Assembly (NCBI GenBank): GCA_020849855.1
Contig: JADZFO010000015.1
Coordinates: 62,001 to 126,000, forward strand
Direction: 5' to 3'
Length of the DNA: 64,000 bases
DNA from: a bacterium
GTDB lineage: Bacteria > 4484-113 > JAFGCY01
In this document: in pieces, positions 8,425-17,491 of the stretch
How the letters are laid out: each line of letters begins with the position of its first letter
Position numbering within the stretch: the first letter of the stretch is position 1
Notes under the pieces: model-generated
Seen by the model: the letters and a program-made list of their open reading frames with translations, nothing else
Database searches by the model: none
What the model was told of the DNA's origin: nothing
Program-made: the position numbers and the translations under genes

Positions 8425-11400
8425 CTATACGTTGCGGCGGTACTCACCGCCCACCTCATACAGTGCGTGCGTGATCTGGCCCAGGCTGCAGTGCTGCACA
8501 GCCGCCATCAGGCCGGCAAAGATGTTGCCGCCCGACAGGCAGGTTTCCTGCAGGGCTCGCAGCGCAGCCGGGGCCTGCGCCGCATGCTCGCTGTGGAAAC
8601 GCTCCAGGCGCGCGATGCAGCTCTCTTTCTCTTCCTTACTGGCACGTGCGAGCTCGATCTCCTTGGCGGCGCTGGCCTCGCCACGGTTCTTCGGCAGGAA
8701 GGTGTTCACGCCGATGATGGGCAGGCGGCCATTGTGCTTCAGGGTTTCATACTTCAGGCTGTCGTCCTGGATCTGGCTGCGCTGATACTGGCGCTCCATC
8801 GCGCCCAGCACGCCGCCGCGCTCAGTGAGACGGTCGAACTCCTTCAGCACCGCTTCCTCAACCAGGTCGGTCAGCTCCTCCACGATGAAGCTGCCCTGCG
8901 CCGCGTTCTCACAGAAAGTCAGGCCGAACTCGCGGTTGATGATGAGCTGGATCGCCATTGCCCGGCGCACGCTTTCCTCGGTAGGGGTGGTGATGGCCTC
9001 GTCATAGGCGTTGGTATGCAGTGACTGGGCGTTGTCGAAGGTAGCCAGCAGGGCCTGCAGGGTGGTTCGGATATCGTTGAACTCGATCTCCATCGCGTGC
9101 AGGCTGCGTCCGGAGGTCTGGATGTGGTACTTCAGCATCTGGCTGCGGGCCTTCGCGCCATACAGACGGCCCATGGCGATGGCCCAGATGCGCCGGGCCA
9201 CGCGGCCGATGACGCTGTACTCCGGGTCCATGCCGTTGCTGAAGAAAAAGGACAGGTTCGGGGCGAAGTCGTCGATCTGCATCCCGCGCGAGCGGTAGTA
9301 CTCGACATAGGTGAAACCGTTGGCCAGGGTGTAGGCGAGCTGGTGGATCGGGTTGGCGCCGGCTTCCGCGATGTGGTAGCCGCTGATGGAGACGCTGTAG
9401 AAATTGCGGACGCTGTGCTCAATGAAGAACTGCTGCACATCGCCCATCATTTTCAGCGCGAACTCGATGCTGAATATGCAGGTGTTCTGGCCCTGGTCTT
9501 CCTTGAGGATGTCGGCCTGGACGGTGCCCCGGACCTGCGAGAGGGTCTCCGCGCTGATGCGGCTGTACTCCTCATCACTAAGCAGCGCGCGAACGTCTTC
9601 CCAGCGGGCGTCGCGCAGGCGGTCGGGCTGCAGTTCCTGCTCCGGCGTGATATCAAGGCGGCCGGCCCCGCGCAGGAAGCGGCGGCACTGCTGGCGGACA
9701 GCCGTGTTCATGAAGAAGGCCAGCACCGTCGGCGCGGGACCGTTGATGGTCATGGACACGCTGGTCTTGGGGTCGCAGAGGTCAAAACCGCTGTAAAGCT
9801 GCTCGGCTTCCTCGACTGTGAAGATGGACACGCCGGATTCGCCGATCTTGCCATAGATGTCGGGGCGCCAGCCCGGCTCTTCGCCATAAAGGGTGATCGA
9901 GTCAAAGGCGGTGGACAGCCGCGCGGCCGGCTGGCCGTCTGCCAGGTAGTGGAAGCGGCGGTTGGTGCGCTCGGAGGGCCCTTCGCCGGCAAACATGCGG
10001 GTCGGGTCCTCGGCCTGGCGGCGGAAGGGGAAGGTGCCGGCCGTGAAGGGAAACTCGCCGGGCACGTTTTCGACGAGGCGCCAGAAGAGGCGGTTCCCGG
10101 CGCCGTGATAGCGCGGGCGGGCCACCTTGCGCAGCTGCAGCTCTGACAGGGTTTCGTGATAGTTGGCCACGCAGATTTCGCGATCGCGAACCGTATAGCA
10201 GAACTGCTCAGACTGGTAGTTCTGCTCCCACTTGTCGTAGTCCTGCAGCATGCGCAGGCAATGGGGATGCAGACGTGTGCGTAGCTCGTTGTACTGCTTC
10301 TGCAGGTCCTGCAGTGGAGTTGTCGCCGAAGGCTCCCCCGCAGGATAGGCCTCCCAGGTCTCATTGCCCTGGCCGCCGAGAAGCTCGATGCTGCGCTGCA
10401 GGGCGTCCATGTCGTTGGCGATATCGCGCTGCTCGCGGGCCCAGATGTGGTAGTCCCTTACGGCAGTGCTGATCTCGCTGAGATAGCGCTCTCTTCCGGG
10501 CGGAATAACATACTGCTTGTGGTTGGTGACGCGCTCGTCGCCAGCCTCATAGCGGCTGTCCCAGCCGATGTCGTACTTTGTGTTGATGATGCGAATCAGG
10601 TGGGCGTAGAGGGCATTCACGCCGCTGTCGTTAAACACCGCCGCATTTGTGCCAAAGACCGGCAGCTTGCCTGCGCCGCTGGCGCCGGCGTCGATCTGGT
10701 TGCGCATGTACTGCTTGCGCACGTCACGCAGCGCGTCCTCGCTGCCGCGGCGGCTGAACTTGTTGATCGCTACAAGATCGGCATAGTCCAGCATCTCAAT
10801 CTTCTCAAGCTGGCTGGGCGCTCCGTACTCGGCGGTCATCACATACAGCGCGACGCCGGCGAAATCGGTTACCGCGCTGTCGCCCTGGCCAATACCGGCG
10901 GTCTCGACAATCACCAGGTCAAAGCCGGCGGACTTGACCACCTCCAGCACGTCCTTGATCGATTCGTTAACCTCGTCGCCACTGCCGCGTGTAGCCAGCG
11001 AGCGCATGTATGCGCGGGGGTTCTTGATGCTGTTGAAGCGAATACGGTCACCCAGCAGGGCGCCGCCGGTGCGGCGGCGGGTGGGATCGACACTTATGAC
11101 GGCCACGCGCTTGTCCGGGAAGTCATAAAGGAAGCGCCGGGCCAGTTCGTCGGTGATGCTGCTCTTGCCCGCGCCGCCAGGACCTGTGATGCCCAGTACC
11201 GGCACGCTGTGACCAGGGGACAGGGGCGCTGCGGCTGGCTCAGAACTGCCGGCTCCCGGGAGCGGGGGAAGCAGGCCAGCGCCTGCCATGGCCGGGACGC
11301 GCTTCTTCATCTCGGCCAGCGTAATTGCCCGGGCCAGCGGCAGCCAGGAGCTGCGCGACTGCGGGTTCAGCTCCAGGGCGGTCTGGTCATAGTCGCAGCC

Positions 11401-11820
11401 CTGCAGCACTGTGTTGATCATGCCCTGCAGGCCCAGTTCGCGCCCGTCCTCAGGGCTGAAGATACGGTTGATGCCACGGCTGTGCAGCAGCTCGATCTCA
11501 CGCGGGATGATTACACCGCCGCCGCCGCCGTAGATTCTGATGTGCTGGCAGCCGCGCTCATCAAGCATTTCCCGCATGTAGGTGAAGTACTCAACATGCC
11601 CGCCCTGATAACTGGAGACGCAGATCCCCTGGGCGTCTTCCTGCACCGCGGCGTCCACGACCTCCTGCACAGAGCGGTTGTGGCCCAGGTGGATCACCTC
11701 GGCTCCGCTGGCCTGCAGGATGCGCCGCATTATGTTGATTGCCGCATCGTGGCCGTCAAAAAGCGCGGCGGCTGTGACGATGCGGATATGGTGCTGTGCG
11801 TCGTAAACGTCCTTTTGCAT
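8425..11820 (-). CDS. icmF: Fused isobutyryl-CoA mutase / G-protein chaperone IcmF
   Basis: IcmF is an adenosylcobalamin-dependent enzyme that interconverts isobutyryl-CoA and n-butyryl-CoA, carrying its own GTPase chaperone for cofactor loading. The 1131-residue protein has the full fused order: B12-binding domain at the N-terminus with the DGHDAA lower-ligand motif (22-27), a MeaB-like GTPase with P-loop GPGGAGKSS (213-221) and an INKFSRRG block, and a C-terminal mutase barrel with [12 protein letters not shown] and [11 protein letters not shown]. Separate MCM subunits would lack this fusion. Some IcmF homologues isomerise other acyl-CoAs (for example pivalyl-CoA), so the substrate is not fixed by the sequence alone. 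No cobalamin riboswitch is evident upstream. Confidence 0.95.
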   Translation of the reverse strand: MQKDVYDAQHHIRIVTAAALFDGHDAAINIMRRILQASGAEVIHLGHNRSVQEVVDAAVQEDAQGICVSSYQGGHVEYFTYMREMLDERGCQHIRIYGGGGGVIIPREIELLHSRGINRIFSPEDGRELGLQGMINTVLQGCDYDQTALELNPQSRSSWLPLARAITLAEMKKRVPAMAGAGLLPPLPGAGSSEPAAAPLSPGHSVPVLGITGPGGAGKSSITDELARRFLYDFPDKRVAVISVDPTRRRTGGALLGDRIRFNSIKNPRAYMRSLATRGSGDEVNESIKDVLEVVKSAGFDLVIVETAGIGQGDSAVTDFAGVALYVMTAEYGAPSQLEKIEMLDYADLVAINKFSRRGSEDALRDVRKQYMRNQIDAGASGAGKLPVFGTNAAVFNDSGVNALYAHLIRIINTKYDIGWDSRYEAGDERVTNHKQYVIPPGRERYLSEISTAVRDYHIWAREQRDIANDMDALQRSIELLGGQGNETWEAYPAGEPSATTPLQDLQKQYNELRTRLHPHCLRMLQDYDKWEQNYQSEQFCYTVRDREICVANYHETLSELQLRKVARPRYHGAGNRLFWRLVENVPGEFPFTAGTFPFRRQAEDPTRMFAGEGPSERTNRRFHYLADGQPAARLSTAFDSITLYGEEPGWRPDIYGKIGESGVSIFTVEEAEQLYSGFDLCDPKTSVSMTINGPAPTVLAFFMNTAVRQQCRRFLRGAGRLDITPEQELQPDRLRDARWEDVRALLSDEEYSRISAETLSQVRGTVQADILKEDQGQNTCIFSIEFALKMMGDVQQFFIEHSVRNFYSVSISGYHIAEAGANPIHQLAYTLANGFTYVEYYRSRGMQIDDFAPNLSFFFSNGMDPEYSVIGRVARRIWAIAMGRLYGAKARSQMLKYHIQTSGRSLHAMEIEFNDIRTTLQALLATFDNAQSLHTNAYDEAITTPTEESVRRAMAIQLIINREFGLTFCENAAQGSFIVEELTDLVEEAVLKEFDRLTERGGVLGAMERQYQRSQIQDDSLKYETLKHNGRLPIIGVNTFLPKNRGEASAAKEIELARASKEEKESCIARLERFHSEHAAQAPAALRALQETCLSGGNIFAGLMAAVQHCSLGQITHALYEVGGEYRRNV

Positions 11821-11996
11821 ATAAACCCCGGGCGCCAGGCTGCGCCTTCAGCCCATGACTATTATCCGACATATCCCGGGCAGCCGGTCCTTCTGGCTTG
11901 CCAGATCCCGGCCTAGCCTGTAATCTGGCCCGCGGCCCCAGGCCGATGTGCAGATCTGATATGCCTTAAAGCAACGATCTAGGACCAGAAGAAGTA

Positions 11997-12557
11997 ATGC
12001 AGCGCCTGTTGGAGGGCAACTGGCGCTACCGCAGCGACCGGATGACGCGGCCCAACCAGGGCGCGAAGAGCCGCCTTGAGACCGCGACGGCACAGCACCC
12101 GATGGCCGCAGTGCTGACCTGCAGTGACTCGCGTCTGATCATGGAGAGCATCTTTGACTGCGGTGTCGGCAACCTGTTTGTATGCCGTATTGCCGGCAAC
12201 TTCGCAGACGATTCTGTCGTCGGCAGTCTGGAGTTCGCGGTGCAGGAACTGGGTGTCAGGCTCCTGCTGGTGGTGGGCCATGAACGCTGCGGGGCGATCA
12301 CAGCGGCTTTGAATGATGTCAGGCCGCCAGGCCAGATCGAGCGCCTCGTGGCTTATGCCCGGCCAGCGGTTGAACTGGCACGCGGGCGGCCGGGAGAATT
12401 GCTGGACAATGCTGTACGAGCCAATATTGAGCTGACCGTACAGGCACTGCGCGAAGCCAAGCCCGTGTTGAGCAGCAGCTACGACTCCGGCTCCATTGTT
12501 ATCCGGGGGGCTTACTACCACCTGGTGAGCGGCGAAATCGAGATCATGCACTTCTAG
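11997..12557 (+). CDS. Beta-class carbonic anhydrase
   Basis: This enzyme hydrates CO2 to bicarbonate using zinc. In the 186-residue protein the ligands are C42 (CSDSR), H95 and C98 (HERCG), with the D44-R46 dyad conserved, so it should be active. The ATG at 11997 is preceded by an AGAAG sequence. Codons upstream of it are in frame and resemble the family's usual L-x-P-E-E lead-in, but a TAA at 11967-11969 separates them from earlier ATG codons. The gene converges on a SulP transporter and the two stop codons overlap by 4 bases (CTAG). SulP-carbonic anhydrase pairs and fusions are known in bacteria, which suggests a bicarbonate role. Confidence 0.92.
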   Translation: MQRLLEGNWRYRSDRMTRPNQGAKSRLETATAQHPMAAVLTCSDSRLIMESIFDCGVGNLFVCRIAGNFADDSVVGSLEFAVQELGVRLLLVVGHERCGAITAALNDVRPPGQIERLVAYARPAVELARGRPGELLDNAVRANIELTVQALREAKPVLSSSYDSGSIVIRGAYYHLVSGEIEIMHF

Positions 12558-14338
12558 GCTGCGCCGGCCCTGAGCTGCTGGGCGCGCTCAATTGCTTCGC
12601 CCAGGCCGGGCATGAACTCCAGTTCGCCCTCAGAGTGTTCCAGGTGCGCCCGCTCAAACAGCCTGCGCGGCTGCTCCTGCACTCCAACAAAAATCACTGC
12701 GGTGCCATTGGCCGACAGGTCGTCCAGCGCGTTCTCTAGATTAATCAATCCTGTGACATCCATGACCGGTACGCGCCGCATATCGATTATCAAAACGTCT
12801 ACACTGCTGGCGATGGCCCGCAGGGTCTGCATGGCCTTGCTGGCGGCGCCAAAAAAGAGCGGGCCGGCGATCTCATAAAGCAGCACGCCGGGCGGCAGAG
12901 GCGCCTTCAGGGCCGGATGCGATTCGTCCACAAAGCCGGCATCGCTGATTTCGACCATCCGCCGGATGAACAGCAGGGCTGCCAGCACAATACCCGCGCT
13001 GACGGCAATCACCATGTCGAAGATTACGGTAAGCGCGAAGCAGCTGAGCATGACCATCACGTCGCTTCTGGGGGCGACGCGAGCGATGTGTACAAAGCTG
13101 TGCAGGTCGCTCATGTTCCAGGCGACCATCAGCAGCAGTGCCGCAAAGGCTGACATCGGGATGTATGAAAGCAGCGGGGCCAGGGCCAGCATGGCCACGA
13201 GAATGAAGAGCGAATGGACAAAGGCCGCGACTGGCGAGACCGCACCGGCACGGATGTTGGTCGCCGTGCGGGCCAGTGCGCCGGTGGCGGCAAAGCCGCC
13301 GAAGAATGGCGCTGCGATGTTCGCCGCTCCCTGGGCCAGCAGTTCGCCATCCGGGTTGTGCCGTGTGCCGGCCATGCCGTCCGCGATGGTGGCCGAAAGC
13401 AGGGACTCGATAGCCCCCAGCATGGCGATGGCAAAGGCTGATGGCAGCATGTTCCTGATGGCGGCAAAGTCGATTCCGCCGTCTACGCTCTCACTGGCCC
13501 AGGGGAACTGGGGCAGCGGCAGCACTCGCGGGATGCCGGCCATGCTCTGCCCGTCAAGCAGATAGCTGAAGCTGTTGCCGATGGTGTGAAGTTCCAGCCC
13601 GGGCATAAAGCGCTGCAAGAGCCAGGCTGCGAGGCTGGCAAGCACCAGGGCGACCAGCGGCGAGGGAACGCGGCGGTTCAGTCGCGGCCAGAAGATCAGC
13701 ACCAGCAGGGTCAGGATCCCGAGCGCAAGCTCCTGCCAGCGCAGACTGGGCAGAGCCTGCCAAAGCGCGGCGACGCGCTCGAGAAAGTGCTCCGGCATAT
13801 GGCTGATGCTGAGGCCCAGCAGGTCCTTCAACTGCAGGATGGCGATGACCGTGGCAATGCCAATGGTGAAGCCAGTGGTTACAGGCGTCGGGATGTACTG
13901 GATCAGGCGGCCGAAGCGGAACAGGCCCAGCAGGACAAGCAGGATGCCGGCCATGAAAGTGGCAAGCAGCAGGCCCTGCAGCCCGTAGCGGGCAACCAGC
14001 GGAGCCAGGATCACCACAAAGGCGGCCGTGGGCCCCGTGACCTGAGTTGCCGAGCCCGAGAAGATCGCGGCCAGTCCGCCCCCGAAGATCGCCGTGTACA
14101 GGCCGTACTGCGGCGGAATCCCGACGGCGATTGCCAGGGCCATGGATAGCGGCAGGGCAACTATGCCGACGGTCAGCCCGGCCAGAATGTCGCGCCTGAG
14201 CATTTCAGTGCTGTAGCCCGCGGCAATTCGTTCCCGTAGGGCGGTGAAAAGATGCAGCTCGGCTTTGGGAAACTGGGAGCTGAATTCCTGATAGCGCTGC
14301 TTGGCGCGGGTCAGGCGGCGTTTGATTTTCTTGAGCAT
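12554..14338 (-). CDS. SulP family anion transporter with STAS domain
   Basis: The 594-residue protein has a short basic N-terminal region, then about 12 hydrophobic segments beginning LRRDILAGLTVGIVALPLSM, which carries the SulP signature (PQYGLYTAIFGG follows), and a cytoplasmic C-terminal STAS domain (DVLIIDMRRVPVMDVTGL). SulP proteins import sulfate, bicarbonate or related anions. Its convergent arrangement with a beta-carbonic anhydrase favours bicarbonate, as in BicA-type and fused SulP-CA proteins, but this is inferred from context. The ATG at 14338 is chosen because it begins the basic segment; the frame is open 33 codons further upstream. Confidence 0.9.
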   Translation of the reverse strand: MLKKIKRRLTRAKQRYQEFSSQFPKAELHLFTALRERIAAGYSTEMLRRDILAGLTVGIVALPLSMALAIAVGIPPQYGLYTAIFGGGLAAIFSGSATQVTGPTAAFVVILAPLVARYGLQGLLLATFMAGILLVLLGLFRFGRLIQYIPTPVTTGFTIGIATVIAILQLKDLLGLSISHMPEHFLERVAALWQALPSLRWQELALGILTLLVLIFWPRLNRRVPSPLVALVLASLAAWLLQRFMPGLELHTIGNSFSYLLDGQSMAGIPRVLPLPQFPWASESVDGGIDFAAIRNMLPSAFAIAMLGAIESLLSATIADGMAGTRHNPDGELLAQGAANIAAPFFGGFAATGALARTATNIRAGAVSPVAAFVHSLFILVAMLALAPLLSYIPMSAFAALLLMVAWNMSDLHSFVHIARVAPRSDVMVMLSCFALTVIFDMVIAVSAGIVLAALLFIRRMVEISDAGFVDESHPALKAPLPPGVLLYEIAGPLFFGAASKAMQTLRAIASSVDVLIIDMRRVPVMDVTGLINLENALDDLSANGTAVIFVGVQEQPRRLFERAHLEHSEGELEFMPGLGEAIERAQQLRAGAA

Positions 14339-14502
14339 TGGGTGGAGGCGCTCCCCGGCGCGAAACGCCGGCAGCCAGAGGATACACCTCATGGCGCAAT
14401 AATGCGAGGATATGTCAAATGTTGCCAGGCTGTTCAACGGTTCTATCTGATACTATCGCTGGGGCGGGTTGACGGGAAGGGCTAGCAAGAGGGAGACATA
14501 GG

Positions 14503-15576
14503 ATGCTGCGCGCCCTGTTCCTACTGATTGGCCTGCTCCTGCTGCTCTGGAGCACTGCCTTTGCTGCCGATGAAGTTGCGGCCGAGCCCGGCGCAGACGC
14601 TGCGGCTGCCGCTGATCCTGAGGCCAGCGGTGAAGGCGAAGCCGATGCAGCGGACACTGAAGCTGAAACAGCCCAGGCCGGCGAGGAAGAGCCCCTGATC
14701 AAGTGGTACGGCGAGAGCCCGCACTGGCAGGAAGGCCAGGAGTTCAGCGCAGTAATGAAGGCCCCCTTCATTGGTTCCCAGGAGTGCCTGTACTGCCACA
14801 AGGAGATGAAGAAGGGCTTCCTGGACACGGCCCACGCGCGCAGCCTGGCGGATCCGCTGCTGGCCCTGGACCGCCAGGGCTGCGAAAGCTGCCACGGGGC
14901 AGGCGGGGCGCATGCTGTTCTGCGCAGCCGGGCGGCGATCTTCGCCTTTGACTGGCAGGAGAGCGCGCAGCACAACGCGATTTGCCTGCGCTGCCATGAC
15001 TGGCTGACCAGCCCTTTGGAGTGGGAGCGCACCGCGCACGGCAAGGCGGAACTGCGCTGTACCCAGTGCCATGACCCGCATCCGGATGAAGAGCAGAGCT
15101 ACAGGTGGCTGCTCAGCACGCAGCAGGATCTGGGCTGCGTGCAGTGCCACCTTGATGTGGCGCAGGACTTTAGCCGCATGAGCCACCACCCCGTGCAGGT
15201 CAGCATGGCCAGCGACCCGGGGGCGAAGGCGCTGCACTGCACGGACTGCCATGATGTGCATGCCGGCTATGGCAGGTCAATGCTGGCCCGCCGCACGGCT
15301 TCGGAGACCTGCATCACCTGCCATGCGGACAAGGGCGGGCCCTTCCGCTTCGAGCACCTTGCCGCTGATGAGTCCATGTCCGACGGCTGCATGACCTGCC
15401 ATGTCCAGCACGGCAGTGACAACGCCTGGCTGCACAGCGCCGACGGCCAGCAACTGTGCCTGCGCTGCCACACCGAGCACGCAACAGAGCACTATGAGCC
15501 TCTGACCTGCTGGACTGTCGGCTGTCACGAGAGCATCCACGGCAGCAACCGCAATCTGCTTTTCCTGGAGTTCTAA
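14503..15576 (+). CDS. Decaheme c-type cytochrome, MtrA/DmsE-like
   Basis: A signal peptide (about 1-21) and an acidic Ala-rich linker precede ten heme-binding motifs: nine CxxCH (cysteines at 95, 127, 161, 186, 212, 246, 270, 296, 319) and a last motif of the form CX4CH (C336 to H342). The protein ends in HESIHGSNRN, resembling the C-terminal H-G-S-N block of MtrA/PioA/DmsE cytochromes, and its length of 357 residues fits that family. Such proteins sit inside an outer-membrane MtrB-type barrel and carry electrons across the outer membrane. The next gene starts directly after its stop and encodes such a barrel. A ribosome binding site (GAGGG) lies 9 bases before the ATG. Confidence 0.92.
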   Translation: MLRALFLLIGLLLLLWSTAFAADEVAAEPGADAAAAADPEASGEGEADAADTEAETAQAGEEEPLIKWYGESPHWQEGQEFSAVMKAPFIGSQECLYCHKEMKKGFLDTAHARSLADPLLALDRQGCESCHGAGGAHAVLRSRAAIFAFDWQESAQHNAICLRCHDWLTSPLEWERTAHGKAELRCTQCHDPHPDEEQSYRWLLSTQQDLGCVQCHLDVAQDFSRMSHHPVQVSMASDPGAKALHCTDCHDVHAGYGRSMLARRTASETCITCHADKGGPFRFEHLAADESMSDGCMTCHVQHGSDNAWLHSADGQQLCLRCHTEHATEHYEPLTCWTVGCHESIHGSNRNLLFLEF

Positions 15577-17454
15577 ATGCCAAGCAAGAAACTAATGCGC
15601 GTTAAGAACCTGTTCCCGGTGTCCCTGGCGGTTGCGGCTTATCTTCTGGCACCCGGGCCGGCTGCGGCTGCTGAGAAAACTGTAGAGATCTACCTGGACG
15701 GCATTCCGACCGCCATCAGTGTGCCCGAGGATTTTGAGTTCTATTCCGTGGCGCGCGAGGACATCGGCGCGGGTAACCAGGACCTGCTGCGCCTTGCCGG
15801 ACTGGATCAGGGCGGCAGCCTGGCCATGGGTTATGCCTACAGCGAGGAAGGCGATAACAAGGTCGGCGCGGAGAAGTATGGGCAGTGGCCAAACGGCGTG
15901 GTGGTCAACAGCTACCGCATGACCAATGAGTACTCCCCCACGAACTGGCTGGACTTTGAGGGCCAGTATCTGGGCCCGGATGCCTGGAACCTGGAGCTGG
16001 ATCACAGCAGCGCCTCCTGGAGCCTGGACAGCCAGAGCTTTGAGCGTGAAGGCTGGGTTTTTGGCGCGGATGATGATGTGGAGGACAACCCGGTGTTCAC
16101 AGCTTCGCAGCGGCACCGCCAGCAGCACTGGCTGCGTCTGCGCCGCGGCAGCATGGAGGGCGGAAGCTGGGCGCTTGATCTGCGCAAGTACGATGTCGAG
16201 CGGCAGGACCCTGAGCTGGACGACCCGGCTTACCAGCCCAAGGATGTTTATCTGCGCAGCGGACGTCTGGAGCACCGCGGCCGCGAGCGCGGCTGGGCCT
16301 TTGAGCTGGGCGCGGAGTATGGCCAGTACGCCAGCAAGAACGCGCTGATGGATAACACCTACACCGATCTGGGCGCCGAGGCACTTTCGCAGCTCAGCCC
16401 CAGCCTGGCGCTTTCGCTTGATGCATCGCTGCGCAGTGTGGATGCCCGGGCGCAGGATGCCCAGGCGGCCTACACCAAGGCCGGGGCACGCCTGGACTGG
16501 GAACTTGGCGACTGCGTGGAAGTTGGCGCGGGCCTGCGGCTGCACAGCGAGGCAGATGATGTGGTGGCCAACTCCAACCTGCGCAGTTTCAGCGAGATGT
16601 CTGCGGACCTGCGCTACAGGCCGGACAGAGACTTCACGCTGGAAGCGCGACTGCGGCAGCGGGACTTTGAGCTGGAGCGGCTGAAGCTGGAGGACCAGGC
16701 CTTTGGAGAGCTTTACTCCGCAGACCCTCCGCCCACCCGCGATGAGCTTGAGGAATACAGGGAGGATGTGACCTCCAGCAGCAGCCGCTATGAGCTGGAG
16801 GCACGCTGGCGCATTAACTGCCGGCTCAGCCTGCACGCCGCCTATGGCGAAGAGAGCTTTGACAGCCTGCCGGGCTCCGCGGACATGGCCTCGGCCGAGT
16901 CTGCGGCACAGCTCAGCCGGATCAGCATGGCGGCCGGCAGCGCGCCGGATGAGCCCTTCCTGCCGGACCAGCGCAGCTGGGGTGACCTGCGCCTGGACTA
17001 TGAAGTTCCCTGCGGCGGCCGCTTCAGCTTTGTCACCGGCCATAACGAAATGCGCAACGGTCCGCGCGCATCAGGGCATGAGCTCTCGCGCTACGCGCTG
17101 AACTACAGCGATGCGCTGGATGAGTGCCGCCGCTGGCAGGCCGGGGTAAGCCGGGTGGAAAGCAGCGTGGATCTGCCCCTGGACGAGCTGGACCAGAACG
17201 CCGAGAGCTGGAACTACTCCCTGAGCCTCTCCGGTGAGGAAGCCCGCCTGAACTACCGCCTCAGCTATGACCACCAGAGCACCAGCGGCTTCGCTGGCGG
17301 CGAATACGACGGCGTGGGCCTTGAACTGGGGCTGCGGCATTGCCCGCTCTACCTCAGCGGCTGGTGGCGCGAGCGCGGCAAGACCGGCTGGGGTGGACTG
17401 GCCGACTACGACGACTATGGTGTGAACCTGGGTTACCGCTGGGCCATCAACTAG
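15577..17454 (+). CDS. MtrB/PioB-like outer-membrane beta-barrel
   Basis: The ATG directly follows the decaheme gene's stop, so the two are surely co-translated. The 625-residue protein has a signal peptide (cleavage near AAAA-EKTVEIY) and then many alternating amphipathic strands rich in Tyr/Trp/Leu and acidic turns, ending in a final strand NLGYRWAIN. Size and context match the MtrB/PioB/DmsF porins that hold a decaheme cytochrome. The N-terminal CxxC pair known from Shewanella MtrB is absent; the four cysteines present are isolated. No gene for an extracellular MtrC/OmcA-type cytochrome follows; tilS comes next. The barrel fold is inferred, not proven by any single motif. Confidence 0.75.
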   Translation: MPSKKLMRVKNLFPVSLAVAAYLLAPGPAAAAEKTVEIYLDGIPTAISVPEDFEFYSVAREDIGAGNQDLLRLAGLDQGGSLAMGYAYSEEGDNKVGAEKYGQWPNGVVVNSYRMTNEYSPTNWLDFEGQYLGPDAWNLELDHSSASWSLDSQSFEREGWVFGADDDVEDNPVFTASQRHRQQHWLRLRRGSMEGGSWALDLRKYDVERQDPELDDPAYQPKDVYLRSGRLEHRGRERGWAFELGAEYGQYASKNALMDNTYTDLGAEALSQLSPSLALSLDASLRSVDARAQDAQAAYTKAGARLDWELGDCVEVGAGLRLHSEADDVVANSNLRSFSEMSADLRYRPDRDFTLEARLRQRDFELERLKLEDQAFGELYSADPPPTRDELEEYREDVTSSSSRYELEARWRINCRLSLHAAYGEESFDSLPGSADMASAESAAQLSRISMAAGSAPDEPFLPDQRSWGDLRLDYEVPCGGRFSFVTGHNEMRNGPRASGHELSRYALNYSDALDECRRWQAGVSRVESSVDLPLDELDQNAESWNYSLSLSGEEARLNYRLSYDHQSTSGFAGGEYDGVGLELGLRHCPLYLSGWWRERGKTGWGGLADYDDYGVNLGYRWAIN

Positions 17455-17491
17455 CCCCCTGGCCGCCACTTCCCTGCGCCTTGGTATAAGT

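Noticed and set aside
9097..11916. Long plus-strand open frames (349 and 489 residues) opposite icmF
   Set aside because: They are antisense to a clear icmF gene, have no family resemblance and arise from GC-rich codon usage.
11821..11996. Cobalamin riboswitch before icmF
   Set aside because: The 176-base gap lacks the B12-box and the conserved core that I would expect; it is also too short for the full element plus promoter.
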